64,000 bases of DNA from an uncultured Cytophaga sp. GTDB taxonomy: Bacteria > Bacteroidota > Bacteroidia > Cytophagales > Cytophagaceae. The position numbers and the translations under genes were made by a program. The notes below the pieces were generated by a model. That model was not told the DNA's origin, made no database searches, and was given only the letters and a program-made list of their open reading frames with translations. Shown here piece by piece: positions 32,990-43,041 of this stretch; position 1 is the stretch's first letter, and each line of letters begins with the position of its first letter. The stretch lies in NCBI RefSeq assembly GCF_937863595.1, contig NZ_CALMGQ010000159.1:1-64000 (forward strand), given 5' to 3'.

Positions 32990-35422
32990 CTATACCAAAT
33001 CAGAGAATACGTTTTCTAAAATAGTTGCATTCGGAAATTTTTCCTTGTACCATTCGCGCTCGCAGAATGTAAGGTTGGCCGTCTTATGAGGCATTGTTAG
33101 TACCTTTTGAAATTTGAATCCAAGTCTTGTAACCAACATATGCATGGGTTTTGCATTTACATCTGCTTCGCCAATACATTTACCCACTTCTTGTTGATTG
33201 AATATATACTCCATCACGGCCTGAGAAAGCTGCATCGTATATTTTTTATTTTTATCTGTAGGTGCAATCAGTAAATGTGCACCATAATCTGTTGGAAGTG
33301 CATCGTAATATTTCCCTACACTATCACGCATTGGCCAATAAGGTTCCATCGTGAAAGTAGCTTCTCCATTGATCTCACCAACTAATGAATGTGAATACTC
33401 TGCATCCATCAACATAATATAAAATTCTTCCAGTTCGCGAATAGGCCCATCCATTTTCCAGAATGCTTTGGTATGTTCCATATTAAACCACTCATGCAGC
33501 ATGCTCAAATCTCTAGATAGATCAAAACCACGAAGCGTAATCGTTATGTCCTGTTCCGGAAAATATTTTACATGTAGTATATCTTTTGTTTTAGGTTTGA
33601 TCAAACTCGGACAGAAGTACCGATACATAAATGGATTTGGATACTCATTATACACTGCAGGGTTTTCAATTGGCTGGCGTGCTTCATCCATATTCTGAAT
33701 GGTTGTAAGTAAATTTCCTTTAACATACCAATCGCGTGTATTGAGCATGTAGTATACAAAACCTGTCGTATCCTTCAGCTTAATTGCTTCTAACTCTTCT
33801 GCAACAATATCTAGTAATATGTATTCGGAAATTAATTTGTTTACACCAAATGCATTTATCAATCCTAAAATATTATTATACATAATATAGTATGTATACT
33901 TCGGATGAATCATTTCTTCTGGAACAATAGACATACTGCGTTCGGCCAGATCGGGCACTTGAGATACTAATTCTTCTGCTTTTCCTTCTCTAAAAAAATA
34001 TCCCTGATTATCGCGAAATAACAATTTAGATGGATAGCCAAGAGCATCCATCTCCAATAACACATTCTGTTGATGTGCTTCGCACGCCAGTCCGTATTGG
34101 TTATAAATTCCAACTAATGGAAGCACACTTACTTGAATATATTTGCGCATCCAGTTTACAGATGCTTCTTCTATTGTAACATCCGTATTTGCAGCAATAC
34201 GTTCTATGATGTTTTTGATACGTGCTGGCTGATCATAAATTCCATCTTGTGAAAGACTGGCAATCAACGAAACATTTCGGCCTGCATCTTCTTTGTAAAA
34301 TGAATTTATTCGAACAACGGTATTGAAGCCTTCGATCCAAGCATTGTCCCCTCCTTTGATCATAAAGAATCCAGGGTCTGAAACAAATTCAAGCTGAGGA
34401 TAATCAGCCGCAAGATTCTCACCCCATGCGGTCTTCATCAAGCGACTGATATCATATCCTCTCCATAGCTCGCGTTCAAGATTTATGCGTTCAGAATTTG
34501 TAATTTTAACATGCAATGAAAATTTAAACATGTATGGAAAATCTTTGCTATATACCGTACGTACAGAAGACGTAGGTGTAAAGAGCGGACCAGCTTCTCC
34601 CAGATATTTCAAATCACCTTTTAATAATAATTTCTGTACCTGCACATCATTCATAAGATGCAATGCTTCCCACGGGTGACATGGAATTACGATATCGGAA
34701 TTATGATTAATCAGATCTTTTATCGTCTGCGATGTTCCTGAATCATTCAACAAGGTTTCTTTTAATACGTCAGAAACAGGATTTTCTAATGTACTTTGCT
34801 CATTCACAATGTCCGGATCTGCTAAAAAATAATGCAATTGAAACGATTCACTGCACTCCGGCGAATACTGAATCAATGCTGCTTCGTTGAAACCCATACG
34901 ACTTTTCGCAACGGGATGCATCTGATGACCTAACAACAACGATTGCTCTGCCTCAATAAAAGATTGAATGGGTTTATTGATATTTTTTAATTTTCCTTTT
35001 CCTTCAGCATAATTTAAATATGCTATTGTATTCAACAAACTTTCTGCAACACGACTTCTTAAAACAGCATTGTCTGCATCATGAAGTTCTTCGATATAAG
35101 CAACAAAGGTTTGAAGTGGAATCGTTACGAATGCATCTTCTCTCGAATTTCTGGTGATAACAGGAAAACGAAATACATGACGCCCTGTTGGTGAGAAATA
35201 ATCTACGGCGCAGTAAATTTCTTTTTCAGAAGATGTGTTTTTAATTTTAATCCATTCAAAATTACCCGATTCATTCATATATGCAGCCAAAGCAGGATCA
35301 TGCTGTGGCACGTGGTTGAATTGATGCCAACATGTATGCTCCTTTAAGAAACAGTTGATAATGGTAGAGAATACATAATTTGTACTCCATTGTTTTTTAT
35401 TAATTATTTCGTGCGTATTCAT
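32990..35422 (-). CDS. Fusion of NIS synthetase and GNAT hydroxylamine acyltransferase
   Basis: An 810-residue two-domain protein. Residues about 1-615 are an IucA/IucC synthetase with type A/RhbC-like text (HPVAKSRMGF, IPCHPWEALHLM, PTSSVRTVY, KFSLHVKITNSERI, EAHQQNVLLEMD). Residues about 640-805 are an AlcB/RhbD/IucB-type acyltransferase (LRGFDLSRDLSMLHEWFN, AHLLIAPTDKN, MHMLVTRLGFKFQKVL) that acylates the hydroxylamine. In most clusters these are separate genes. The start overlaps the decarboxylase end by 23 bases. Confidence 0.9.
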   Translation of the reverse strand: MNTHEIINKKQWSTNYVFSTIINCFLKEHTCWHQFNHVPQHDPALAAYMNESGNFEWIKIKNTSSEKEIYCAVDYFSPTGRHVFRFPVITRNSREDAFVTIPLQTFVAYIEELHDADNAVLRSRVAESLLNTIAYLNYAEGKGKLKNINKPIQSFIEAEQSLLLGHQMHPVAKSRMGFNEAALIQYSPECSESFQLHYFLADPDIVNEQSTLENPVSDVLKETLLNDSGTSQTIKDLINHNSDIVIPCHPWEALHLMNDVQVQKLLLKGDLKYLGEAGPLFTPTSSVRTVYSKDFPYMFKFSLHVKITNSERINLERELWRGYDISRLMKTAWGENLAADYPQLEFVSDPGFFMIKGGDNAWIEGFNTVVRINSFYKEDAGRNVSLIASLSQDGIYDQPARIKNIIERIAANTDVTIEEASVNWMRKYIQVSVLPLVGIYNQYGLACEAHQQNVLLEMDALGYPSKLLFRDNQGYFFREGKAEELVSQVPDLAERSMSIVPEEMIHPKYTYYIMYNNILGLINAFGVNKLISEYILLDIVAEELEAIKLKDTTGFVYYMLNTRDWYVKGNLLTTIQNMDEARQPIENPAVYNEYPNPFMYRYFCPSLIKPKTKDILHVKYFPEQDITITLRGFDLSRDLSMLHEWFNMEHTKAFWKMDGPIRELEEFYIMLMDAEYSHSLVGEINGEATFTMEPYWPMRDSVGKYYDALPTDYGAHLLIAPTDKNKKYTMQLSQAVMEYIFNQQEVGKCIGEADVNAKPMHMLVTRLGFKFQKVLTMPHKTANLTFCEREWYKEKFPNATILENVFSDLV

Positions 35423-36923
35423 TGCCTATGTTTTTTATTAGTTCTAAAATGATTGAAATGTCTTTTGTATTTGTAACCGGATTGAGAATGGTAAACTTCA
35501 GGTATACGTCGTTATTTACTTTTGTACTTGCCACAAGTGCCTTGCCAGAATCCATCAGTTTTTTACGAATGAATTGATTCAATGTATTAAGCGCTGCAAC
35601 CTTTTTAGAATATGGGTTGTATCTAAATAGAATGGTGCTGATCTCCGGCTGATTTAACAATTCAAAGTCAGGATCCTTATCAATTATAATAGCAGTTTGT
35701 TTGGCGGTGTAAATAATCTGATCAATGTACTCGCCCAACACATCTTTACCCATCAAGCGCAACGTGAACCAAAGTTTTAATGCATCAAAGCGACGTGTCG
35801 TTTGTATCGTTTTATTTACCTGATTCGGATAGCCGTCTTTCTCCTGTTCAATTGGATTAAGATAGTCGGCATGATAGCACATCAGTCTCAAGGTATCTTT
35901 ATCGCTTACCAATAAAGCGCTAGAGCTTACAGGTTGGAAAAATGATTTATGATAATCAACCGTTACAGAATTCGCGAATTCAATTCCGTTCAATTTATAT
36001 TTATGATTATCACTCAACATCAGTCCGCAACCATAAGCAGCATCTACATGGAACCAAGCGCCATACACCTGTGCCAATTCTCCCAACTCAATTAATGGAT
36101 CGATACTTCCAAAATCCGTTGTACCAGCGGTTGCAACAATTGCAATCGGAATATTTCCTTGTGCAATTTCTTTTTCCATCAATATTTTTAATTCCTTGGT
36201 ATTCATTTTAAACCGATTACCAACAGGAACACAAACAACCGCGTTCTCTCCTAAACCAAGTATGCTACATGCCTTTTTAATACTGAAATGACTTTTCTCT
36301 GAACAGAATACACGAAAACGTTTTGCATCTGCTGGCAAGCCTTCTATTTTTACATTATAAGCTAAGGTGCGGTTGATATAATAATCACGCGCCATAAGCA
36401 AAGCCATTAAATTGGATTGTGTACCACCGCTTGTAAATACGCCATCTGCAGAAGGCCCTAAATGTAATTGGTCACAGGTCCAATCAATCAATTTCATTTC
36501 CATCAAGGTAGCTCCAGCACTTTGATCCCATGTATCCATTGACGAATTCAATGCACTTATAATAACTTCAGCTGCAAGTGTTGGGGTAACAACGGGACAA
36601 TTTAAATGCGCAATGTATTTGGGTAAATGAAAAGACACTGCATGCTGGCAATAAAGTGCTTTTACTTCTACCAACAACTCATCAATGCTTGTACTTGTTG
36701 TATTGAAATCTATTGCATGAACTGCAGGTTTTAAATCGGCCGGATTAATTCCTGAAAACGGTTGATTCGCATTTCTAAAATGTGTCGTTACAAAATCAAT
36801 GGTTTTCTGCAATATCTTCGCATAATGATTAATATTTGCCTCTTGATGATTCATGATATGAATCTGGTTGCTCTTATTTCGTACAAACAAACTGCCTATC
36901 GAATTTCTTACTTTTGTATACAT
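35400..36923 (-). CDS. PLP-dependent decarboxylase, RhbB/DesA type (DABA, lysine or ornithine)
   Basis: A group II pyridoxal-phosphate decarboxylase of about 507 residues that makes the diamine precursor. Visible: GGTQSNLMALLMARD, ATAGTTDFGSIDPL, WFHVDAAYGCGLM and the PLP lysine in VTVDYHKSFFQP. Similar genes open the rhizobactin 1021 and desferrioxamine clusters. I choose ATG 36923, because a GAGGA-type ribosome site lies before it and the TACTTTTG promoter box at 36952-36959 excludes the longer frame from 36980; ATG 36854 is also possible. It is first in the operon. Confidence 0.88.
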   Translation of the reverse strand: MYTKVRNSIGSLFVRNKSNQIHIMNHQEANINHYAKILQKTIDFVTTHFRNANQPFSGINPADLKPAVHAIDFNTTSTSIDELLVEVKALYCQHAVSFHLPKYIAHLNCPVVTPTLAAEVIISALNSSMDTWDQSAGATLMEMKLIDWTCDQLHLGPSADGVFTSGGTQSNLMALLMARDYYINRTLAYNVKIEGLPADAKRFRVFCSEKSHFSIKKACSILGLGENAVVCVPVGNRFKMNTKELKILMEKEIAQGNIPIAIVATAGTTDFGSIDPLIELGELAQVYGAWFHVDAAYGCGLMLSDNHKYKLNGIEFANSVTVDYHKSFFQPVSSSALLVSDKDTLRLMCYHADYLNPIEQEKDGYPNQVNKTIQTTRRFDALKLWFTLRLMGKDVLGEYIDQIIYTAKQTAIIIDKDPDFELLNQPEISTILFRYNPYSKKVAALNTLNQFIRKKLMDSGKALVASTKVNNDVYLKFTILNPVTNTKDISIILELIKNIGNEYARNN

Positions 36924-36951
36924 ACAATTTTCCTCTAGTGTGAGTATGTGA

Positions 36952-36959
36952 CAAAAGTA
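36952..36959 (-). promoter_or_regulatory. Promoter -7 box TACTTTTG of the siderophore operon
   Basis: Minus-strand TACTTTTG with a TTG 18 bases upstream fits the Bacteroidota promoter. It lies 28 bases before the chosen ATG and so fixes the start of the decarboxylase gene. No perfect TTTAG-N7-CTAAA lies next to it, so control may be mainly through the AraC protein. Confidence 0.65.
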
Positions 36960-37113
36960 TGCTGAAAACAGCCGTTGCAATGTGCATTTCGGGAAAAATT
37001 ATGTTCCATTCCGAATTTTGAATTATTAAAATAATACAATTTTAAAATATAGAAAAATAAACTAATTTAACTATTTCAAGAACATATTACTGTTATTTAT
37101 AATTAAATAGGCA

Positions 37114-37121
37114 TAATTTTG
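37114..37121 (+). promoter_or_regulatory. Promoter -7 box TAATTTTG of the AraC gene
   Basis: TAATTTTG matches TAnnTTTG, 58 bases before the ATG. Downstream, at 37144-37160, TTTAG-ACTAATT-AAAAT shares its first 12 bases exactly with the 28406 operator read on the minus strand, but its right half is degenerate. Confidence 0.5.
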
Positions 37122-37179
37122 ATTATTTCAATAATTAAATTAATTTAGACTAATTAAAATTAACTACAATAAATTCAAA

Positions 37180-38187
37180 ATGAAAAACTTTACCATTCAC
37201 GATTTTCTAAAAAAAGTAAGTTCAAGCCTTTCTGCTGAATATACACTTGAAAATAAAGTAAGCAAGGTGGTAATTAATCATCTGCAAGTTGAAGGAAGTA
37301 TCATAGGAATTGAAATTGATAAAGGAATTACATTCACCATACATGATTTAATTATTAAAGAACCTTTAATATTTAAATCATTAATAGATATTGAATATTT
37401 CAAACTCAGCTTTTATCTAGAAGGTGATTATACTGTGGGAACAAACTACACGGAAGAAGAAGAGTCAATACAGAAAGGAATCTGTAGAGGATTGTTTTTT
37501 AAAAAGGGTGCGATCAATACAATTCTACCAAAACAAAAACGCATCTACTCAATTGATATCAGCTTTCATAAACCTGTTATCAGAAAATTGCTTGCTACGA
37601 TGCCGGGTACAGAAGAAACACGAAGAAAAATTAAATCTTTTTTAGAGAGTTCAGAAAACGTTATTTTCAAAAGTCAGATTCCTGTTCAGATATATCAAAT
37701 TTTGAATTCAATTACAGAAACACTTGCTAAAACGGACGATCATCCTATTACACAAAAATTACAATTACTATCACAAGCATTAAACTTAGTTAAAGAGATC
37801 ACTGTTTCTACGGAAGAACTGTTGGACAATTCAATCAAACAAGCCTACCTAACCTCTCTGGATATCCCAAAACTATTGCATGCAAAAGAATACATTGATC
37901 AAAATATAAGCACACCCACAACCTTAAAAGAGCTTTCGAAGATTGTCTGTTTGAATGAATTCAAATTAAAGAAAGGATTCAAAGAACAATTCAATACCAC
38001 CGTACATAATTATATTGTAGAGCAGCGCTTATGTACATCGTGTGTGATGTTAAAAGAAAAAAGCTGTCCGATCAGTGAGATTGCTTACGCCATCGGCTAT
38101 CAATGCCCTAGCAAATACATACACTCGTTCCGTAAGAAATTTGGAGTAACGCCAGGCAAATATAGGAAGTTAGTGGTAGCTGCTTAA
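37180..38187 (+). CDS. AraC-family regulator of the siderophore locus
   Basis: A 335-residue regulator. The N-terminal two thirds form a ligand-binding region with no strong motif. The C-terminal 100 residues hold two HTHs (TLKELSKIVCLNEFKLKKGFKEQF, then SEIAYAIGYQCPSKYIHSFRKKFGVTPGKYRK). It resembles PchR and RhrA-type activators that respond to the ferri-siderophore. It is divergent from the biosynthesis operon and faces the receptor gene beyond, the usual place for such an activator. Confidence 0.88.
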   Translation: MKNFTIHDFLKKVSSSLSAEYTLENKVSKVVINHLQVEGSIIGIEIDKGITFTIHDLIIKEPLIFKSLIDIEYFKLSFYLEGDYTVGTNYTEEEESIQKGICRGLFFKKGAINTILPKQKRIYSIDISFHKPVIRKLLATMPGTEETRRKIKSFLESSENVIFKSQIPVQIYQILNSITETLAKTDDHPITQKLQLLSQALNLVKEITVSTEELLDNSIKQAYLTSLDIPKLLHAKEYIDQNISTPTTLKELSKIVCLNEFKLKKGFKEQFNTTVHNYIVEQRLCTSCVMLKEKSCPISEIAYAIGYQCPSKYIHSFRKKFGVTPGKYRKLVVAA

Positions 38188-38234
38188 TCATCAAATGCAC
38201 CTTACAGAAAACACATCTACCTACTTAGAAAAAA

Positions 38235-38262
38235 AATAGTGGCGCTTTTTTGCACCACTATT
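38235..38262. terminator. Bidirectional terminator between AraC and DUF4397 genes
   Basis: Arms AATAGTGGCGC and GCACCACTATT pair with one mismatch around a T-rich loop. It lies between two convergent genes, with A-run before and T-rich text after, so it can work both ways. Confidence 0.7.
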
Positions 38263-38291
38263 TACTCAAACAGATCAATTTCAAACAAAGA

Positions 38292-39050
38292 TTATTTTAC
38301 CACTTGATCTTCATGAACAATTAATTTATAACTCCCTACTGTTCCGTGACCGAAAATAACATACGTAAAATGCTCGCCTTCGGTACCAAGCGCTTTATCT
38401 GTTGGAGCATACACAATATGTGTAGAACCTGATTTATAACCCGCAAGAGGCTCATCCGTTTCAGTACCTGATTCAATTATTCTCCACTGCGCTTCAATAC
38501 CAGCTGTGTAATTTCCAAATGCACTTGCAGTACCAAAAGCTATATTTTCATGCGTACCAGTAACCGTTGCCCACAATGCATATGTTGGATAATATGCTTG
38601 AGAAGAAATAGTTTTAACAATACTTGAATCGTATACATTCAAATAACGATAGGCAAACTGCCCCGTTGGCGCTGGCGTTCCAATAACATCTTCAATTACT
38701 GTTACGGAAGGCTGTGCTGATGTACCATAAACAACAAGGGTATAGTACTTGTCTTGTTCAATCGTTACAGGCAATGTTTTGGAAGTACCACCGATAGTAA
38801 ATATTAAATTGTGCGTACCTTCGGTAGTTCGTATATACGCCGAATAAGAGTCTGAACCAACAGTAGCTATGGCATCATTGTCCAACTTGAATGAAATGGC
38901 CGAAGAATTATCACTTATCGCATTCACAATAAGTACGCTGGTATTTTTAGGAATTACTAGTGTAGGAGCTGGTGCATCCTCATTATCTTTTTTGCAAGAA
39001 ACAAATAGTGAACTGGCAATTGCAAACGCAAGGATATAATATTTAAACAT
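38292..39050 (-). CDS. DUF4397-domain lipoprotein
   Basis: A lipoprotein of about 252 residues starting at ATG 39050 (MFKYYILAF...LFVSC lipobox, Cys about 18); an in-frame ATG at 39077 would put nine polar residues ahead of the signal. The mature part is beta-rich with the DUF4397 pattern (SVLIVNAISDN, YTLVVYGT). Such lipoproteins are common in Bacteroidota and of unknown role. It is divergent from the siderophore receptor; a TATTTTTG promoter box lies at 39075-39082 on the minus strand. Confidence 0.8.
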   Translation of the reverse strand: MFKYYILAFAIASSLFVSCKKDNEDAPAPTLVIPKNTSVLIVNAISDNSSAISFKLDNDAIATVGSDSYSAYIRTTEGTHNLIFTIGGTSKTLPVTIEQDKYYTLVVYGTSAQPSVTVIEDVIGTPAPTGQFAYRYLNVYDSSIVKTISSQAYYPTYALWATVTGTHENIAFGTASAFGNYTAGIEAQWRIIESGTETDEPLAGYKSGSTHIVYAPTDKALGTEGEHFTYVIFGHGTVGSYKLIVHEDQVVK

Positions 39051-39240
39051 AGTTTTATTTTGTTTTATTTCCTGCAAAAATATTACTACTTATATAGTAT
39101 TAGATGTGCCAATTTGTATAAAAAATATACTAAAACGGACTATTACATTATACGAATTCGCCTATTATAAATCCGTTTAGGATTAATTCAACTCCAAAAC
39201 ATTAGCGAAATTTGACTTCCCAATTCAATTAGATTCATCC

Positions 39241-41574
39241 ATGCGTATATTCTTCTTAATTCTATTCATTCAAACGTATTGTTTCAGTGCGTCGTCCCAA
39301 AATCAAGTATCAGGCTTTATTTACTCCCGTACAGATTCAACGAGTATCCCTTTTGCATATCTACGATTAGAACATAAGGGCTTACAAATCCAACAGAATA
39401 CGACTGATGAAAATGGGCATTTCATTTTCACGAATCTAACCGACAGCTCATATCAACTAACTGTAAGGGCTTTAGGTTTTAGATCTACTTCACAAATTAT
39501 ATTAAATGCAAATGTTTACAAGATATATCTAGAAGAAAATCCAGCAGAAGAAATAACTGTATATGCAGACCGATTTGGAAAGCGTGAAGAAGAAGTTATT
39601 TCAATAACCATACTCGACAATAAAAAAATCATAGAACAAACATCAATAAATTCCAACCTGAATGAAATGTTAAGTAAAACAGTACCTGGTATGGCTGTTA
39701 GCACAGAGTCTGCCAGCACATATGGGCAAGGCATACGAGGTAGAGACATGTTGGTATTGATTGATGGAGTTCCTCAATCCACGCCTGTACGAAGTTCATC
39801 TCGTGAGTTACGATCTATTGATGTATCTGCAATTGAACAAATTGAAGTAGTACGAGGAACAACTGCATTATATGGTTATGGTTCAACAGGTGGTATTGTA
39901 AATATGGTTACTAAACGACCGCTCTATAACAAAGACACGATTCAATTTATAAGTTCGATTTCTGGAAATACGTCATTGGTATTTAACAACGATGCGTATT
40001 TAAAAAGCAGTCCGCTGGGTGGTAGGCTTTCTCAACAAATCTCTGGACAAAAGAAAAATGTGTATTTCAATTTGGGAGGTACTATTGAACATATCGGAAA
40101 ATACTATGATGCAAAAGGATCCACAATTCCGCTTGATCCTTTGGGGCAAGGCGGCATGGCAAATACGAACAATTATAATATTCAGGGAAAGCTCGGCTAC
40201 AACATTGATTCTGCATCATCCATTGAGGGTTCCGTAAATTATTACAACAGTTTACAAACTGCCGGATATAATGCAGTTGCCGGAGTATACGGTGTTTCAA
40301 AAGCTACAGCCAGAACACGCGGGGCTTATCCTGATGAATTGGGAACAGCCAACAAAACATTGAACACAACACTTCGGTATAGAAACAATACATTTATCGG
40401 AAAAACATCATTGAACGTTTTGGCTTACTACCAACAATCGTACGCACGTTTTCCATACGATCCCAACTCTGCGTATTTTCCGGCATTTAATGGAAATACA
40501 TCCGCACAAACCTATATTGAATCAGACAAAATCGGTACTCGCATCGATTTTAAAACAAAAACACCATTGAAAGGAAATTCGCTAGACTATGGTTTAGACA
40601 TTATTTCAGACATCACAACGCAGCAATTAACAGATGGCAGAGTTTGGGTGCCGCCAATAACTCAATTGAATCTGGCTCCTTTTATACAAATGCAACAGAA
40701 ATTTCGAAAAGTAATTATCCGGGGTGGCGCACGTTATGAAACAATACAGCTAAAAGTTTCTGACTTTACAACATTAAGCACTACTACACCTGGCCATTTT
40801 GTTGAAGGTGGAACACTTCAATACAATCAACTATTATTTAATGCAGGCATTCGTTACAATATTGTTCGTTATTTTTCTCCGTTTGCTTCTTTCGGACAAG
40901 GGTACGCAACTACAGAAGTAGGCCGTGAATTAAGACAAACAGCAGCAACAAAAGTTACCGATTTAAAACCTAAAGCTCAATTAGTAAATAATTATGAAAT
41001 GGGATTTGATTCGCGAATCGGAAAACGATTACTGGTTTCTGCAGTTGGATTTTATAACACATCCAAGTTTGGTGTTACGCTAATCGGTACATCTCTTGAT
41101 GTACAACGTGCTCCCGAACATGTATATGGAGTAGAATCAGAAGTTACGTACACACTAAAAAAATGGCAATTTAATGCGACGGCTTCGTATGTAGAAGGAA
41201 AAGTAGATTACGAAAACGATGGTACATATAATAACTATCTGCAGGGAACGCGCATTGCACCACCTAAGGTTACAGGAAAAATATCATACGACGTCACACA
41301 AAAAATCCGTATAATTGCTCAAGGCGTATACGCTGGGAACAGAAAGCGATTCGACAATCAAGTACAGAGTTTTGGTATGGGCAATGTCAATTCGTATACC
41401 TTGTTTGACTTGATTGTAAATTACAAAATCTGGAAAGGAGATTTAAGTTTGGGTGTAAACAATGTATTAAATACCTTCTACTTCCCTGCCATCTCTCAAT
41501 TTGCAGCAGCTAGTTTATATTACGTAGCAGGTCGGGGACGTACTGCTTCAATCACTTATACCATCCGATACTAA
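39241..41574 (+). CDS. TonB-dependent siderophore receptor
   Basis: A 777-residue outer-membrane receptor with signal peptide (to about SASSQ, residue 19), a carboxypeptidase-regulatory-like domain (about 22-100), a plug (about 105-225, with MLSKTVPGMAV, IRGRDMLVLIDGVPQ and VVRGTTALYGYGSTGGIVN) and a barrel ending in an aromatic residue (TYTIRY). The plug is of the FhuA/FecA type used for ferric siderophores. It is probably the receptor for the product of the adjacent cluster and is followed after 2 bases by the PepSY protein. Confidence 0.9.
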   Translation: MRIFFLILFIQTYCFSASSQNQVSGFIYSRTDSTSIPFAYLRLEHKGLQIQQNTTDENGHFIFTNLTDSSYQLTVRALGFRSTSQIILNANVYKIYLEENPAEEITVYADRFGKREEEVISITILDNKKIIEQTSINSNLNEMLSKTVPGMAVSTESASTYGQGIRGRDMLVLIDGVPQSTPVRSSSRELRSIDVSAIEQIEVVRGTTALYGYGSTGGIVNMVTKRPLYNKDTIQFISSISGNTSLVFNNDAYLKSSPLGGRLSQQISGQKKNVYFNLGGTIEHIGKYYDAKGSTIPLDPLGQGGMANTNNYNIQGKLGYNIDSASSIEGSVNYYNSLQTAGYNAVAGVYGVSKATARTRGAYPDELGTANKTLNTTLRYRNNTFIGKTSLNVLAYYQQSYARFPYDPNSAYFPAFNGNTSAQTYIESDKIGTRIDFKTKTPLKGNSLDYGLDIISDITTQQLTDGRVWVPPITQLNLAPFIQMQQKFRKVIIRGGARYETIQLKVSDFTTLSTTTPGHFVEGGTLQYNQLLFNAGIRYNIVRYFSPFASFGQGYATTEVGRELRQTAATKVTDLKPKAQLVNNYEMGFDSRIGKRLLVSAVGFYNTSKFGVTLIGTSLDVQRAPEHVYGVESEVTYTLKKWQFNATASYVEGKVDYENDGTYNNYLQGTRIAPPKVTGKISYDVTQKIRIIAQGVYAGNRKRFDNQVQSFGMGNVNSYTLFDLIVNYKIWKGDLSLGVNNVLNTFYFPAISQFAAASLYYVAGRGRTASITYTIRY

Positions 41575-41576
41575 AT

Positions 41577-42971
41577 ATGTCTATTCAAAAAAAACAGATT
41601 TATTTAATACATTCTTGGGCAGGCATACTTGCAGGTATTGGTTTATTGATCTTATCCGTAACCGGATCTGTTTTATGTTTTAAAGAAGAACTGGAGCCAA
41701 TTGTTTATCCTGAATTATATGCTTTTGAAGGTGCGCAACCCATACAAACATATGATGTATTGTACAAAGAAGCTACAGCGAAATATACAGACTACTTTCT
41801 ATTGCGTATCTACCCTCCTACTTACAGCAATGAAACATATAAAGCCTATATGTTTAAAAAAGATAATATCGAAGAAGAAATTCACATCTATTATACAAAA
41901 GCAGGTTGGCAGCAACTACCAGACCGCTGGCTACATGTAGTAGAAGACTTGCATATTTATTTATTAATGACGCGCTATACTGGCATGGTCTTTAATTTCA
42001 TACTAAGCTTCTCATTGGTTTGTGTAAGTATAACTGGATTCTGGATCTACAGAAAATCAATCTACAAGATTCTATCTTTCAATTCTAAATTTGAACTAAA
42101 ATCACTTGTCAATTGGCACAATAATATTGGATTGCTATCCCTTGCATTTTGCTCGTTGATGGGCACGACAGCTTTGATTATCACCTTCCCTTCTGCATTC
42201 AGCGGACCAATAAAGCCGTCCATTTTACAGATAGAAGCTATTAACTATAATATAGATATGATGCTCGCTAAATCCATTTCGTATAAATCAGACAGCACAG
42301 AGCGATTAAACAACATTACGTTACTGAAAGATAAAATTCAATTTCATTACAATACCCCTACCTATAAGAACGGCGCAATAGGAGAATTTACACGTGTATT
42401 ATTAGATACAAAAACCGGTGAAAAAATAAAGCTCTCTGGCAAATCCGAAACTGAATTAATGAAAGCATTAAATAGTTGTGTATCGTTTCACTTCGGAAAT
42501 TTTGGTGGATGGACTACAAAGATTATTTATTCTTTGAGTGGGATATTCGTATCAATCCTTGTTATTTCTGGTGGATTATTGTATTTCAAACGAACAAAAA
42601 AAATAAGTTGGAACAAAAAAATAGACATTGAAAAACCAATAGTTGGTTCTGCAAAAAAACGTTTTATTCAAGTACTTAAATACTGGATGGTTATTTATAT
42701 TTCATTTTTCAGTATTGGTTTGCTATTCGGATTATTTATGGGACAACCTATTAAATCAGGATTATACTTAACTGTTTTATTATTATTCCCTTTTATATTG
42801 AATCTTATATTTTTAGTACTCTTCCTACTAATGTATCATATAATACGATTGATTCGAAGAAAAAAAACAACACAATTTATTTCTGCATATAGCAGCCTTT
42901 CTTTGTATTTTTTTACACCAACGTTCGTCTGGTATGTTATTATGTATTTCCTCCCTAATATTCATTTTTAA
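41577..42971 (+). CDS. PepSY-associated membrane protein (PiuB-like)
   Basis: A 464-residue inner-membrane protein of the iron-regulated PepSY-TM group. The first helix is HSWAGILAGIGLLILSVTGS, followed by a long periplasmic part, a central helix pair (VCVSITGFWIYRKS and WHNNIGLLSLAFCSLMG), another pair and an extra C-terminal hydrophobic block. Conserved His residues near the helices could bind haem; homologues are proposed to reduce the iron of imported siderophores. Its 2-base spacing from the receptor shows a joint operon. Confidence 0.85.
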   Translation: MSIQKKQIYLIHSWAGILAGIGLLILSVTGSVLCFKEELEPIVYPELYAFEGAQPIQTYDVLYKEATAKYTDYFLLRIYPPTYSNETYKAYMFKKDNIEEEIHIYYTKAGWQQLPDRWLHVVEDLHIYLLMTRYTGMVFNFILSFSLVCVSITGFWIYRKSIYKILSFNSKFELKSLVNWHNNIGLLSLAFCSLMGTTALIITFPSAFSGPIKPSILQIEAINYNIDMMLAKSISYKSDSTERLNNITLLKDKIQFHYNTPTYKNGAIGEFTRVLLDTKTGEKIKLSGKSETELMKALNSCVSFHFGNFGGWTTKIIYSLSGIFVSILVISGGLLYFKRTKKISWNKKIDIEKPIVGSAKKRFIQVLKYWMVIYISFFSIGLLFGLFMGQPIKSGLYLTVLLLFPFILNLIFLVLFLLMYHIIRLIRRKKTTQFISAYSSLSLYFFTPTFVWYVIMYFLPNIHF

Positions 42972-42987
42972 TATACGGTTTCGCAAA

Positions 42988-43023
42988 AAAGCCTCAATAG
43001 ATTTTTATGTCTATTGAGGCTTT
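42988..43023. terminator. Bidirectional terminator between PepSY and helicase genes
   Basis: A perfect 14-bp stem (42988-43001 with 43010-43023) with A-run before and T-run after separates two convergent genes. Confidence 0.85.
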
Positions 43024-43041
43024 ATTTATATAATGTTGATT

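Noticed and set aside
37144-37160. Counting the AraC upstream site as a full iron operator
   Set aside because: Its left 12 bases match but the right half (AAAAT) matches poorly; only noted as possible.
39061-39240. Iron operator before the siderophore receptor
   Set aside because: TTTAGGATTAATTC occurs but the right half does not match, and no spaced CTAAA was found.
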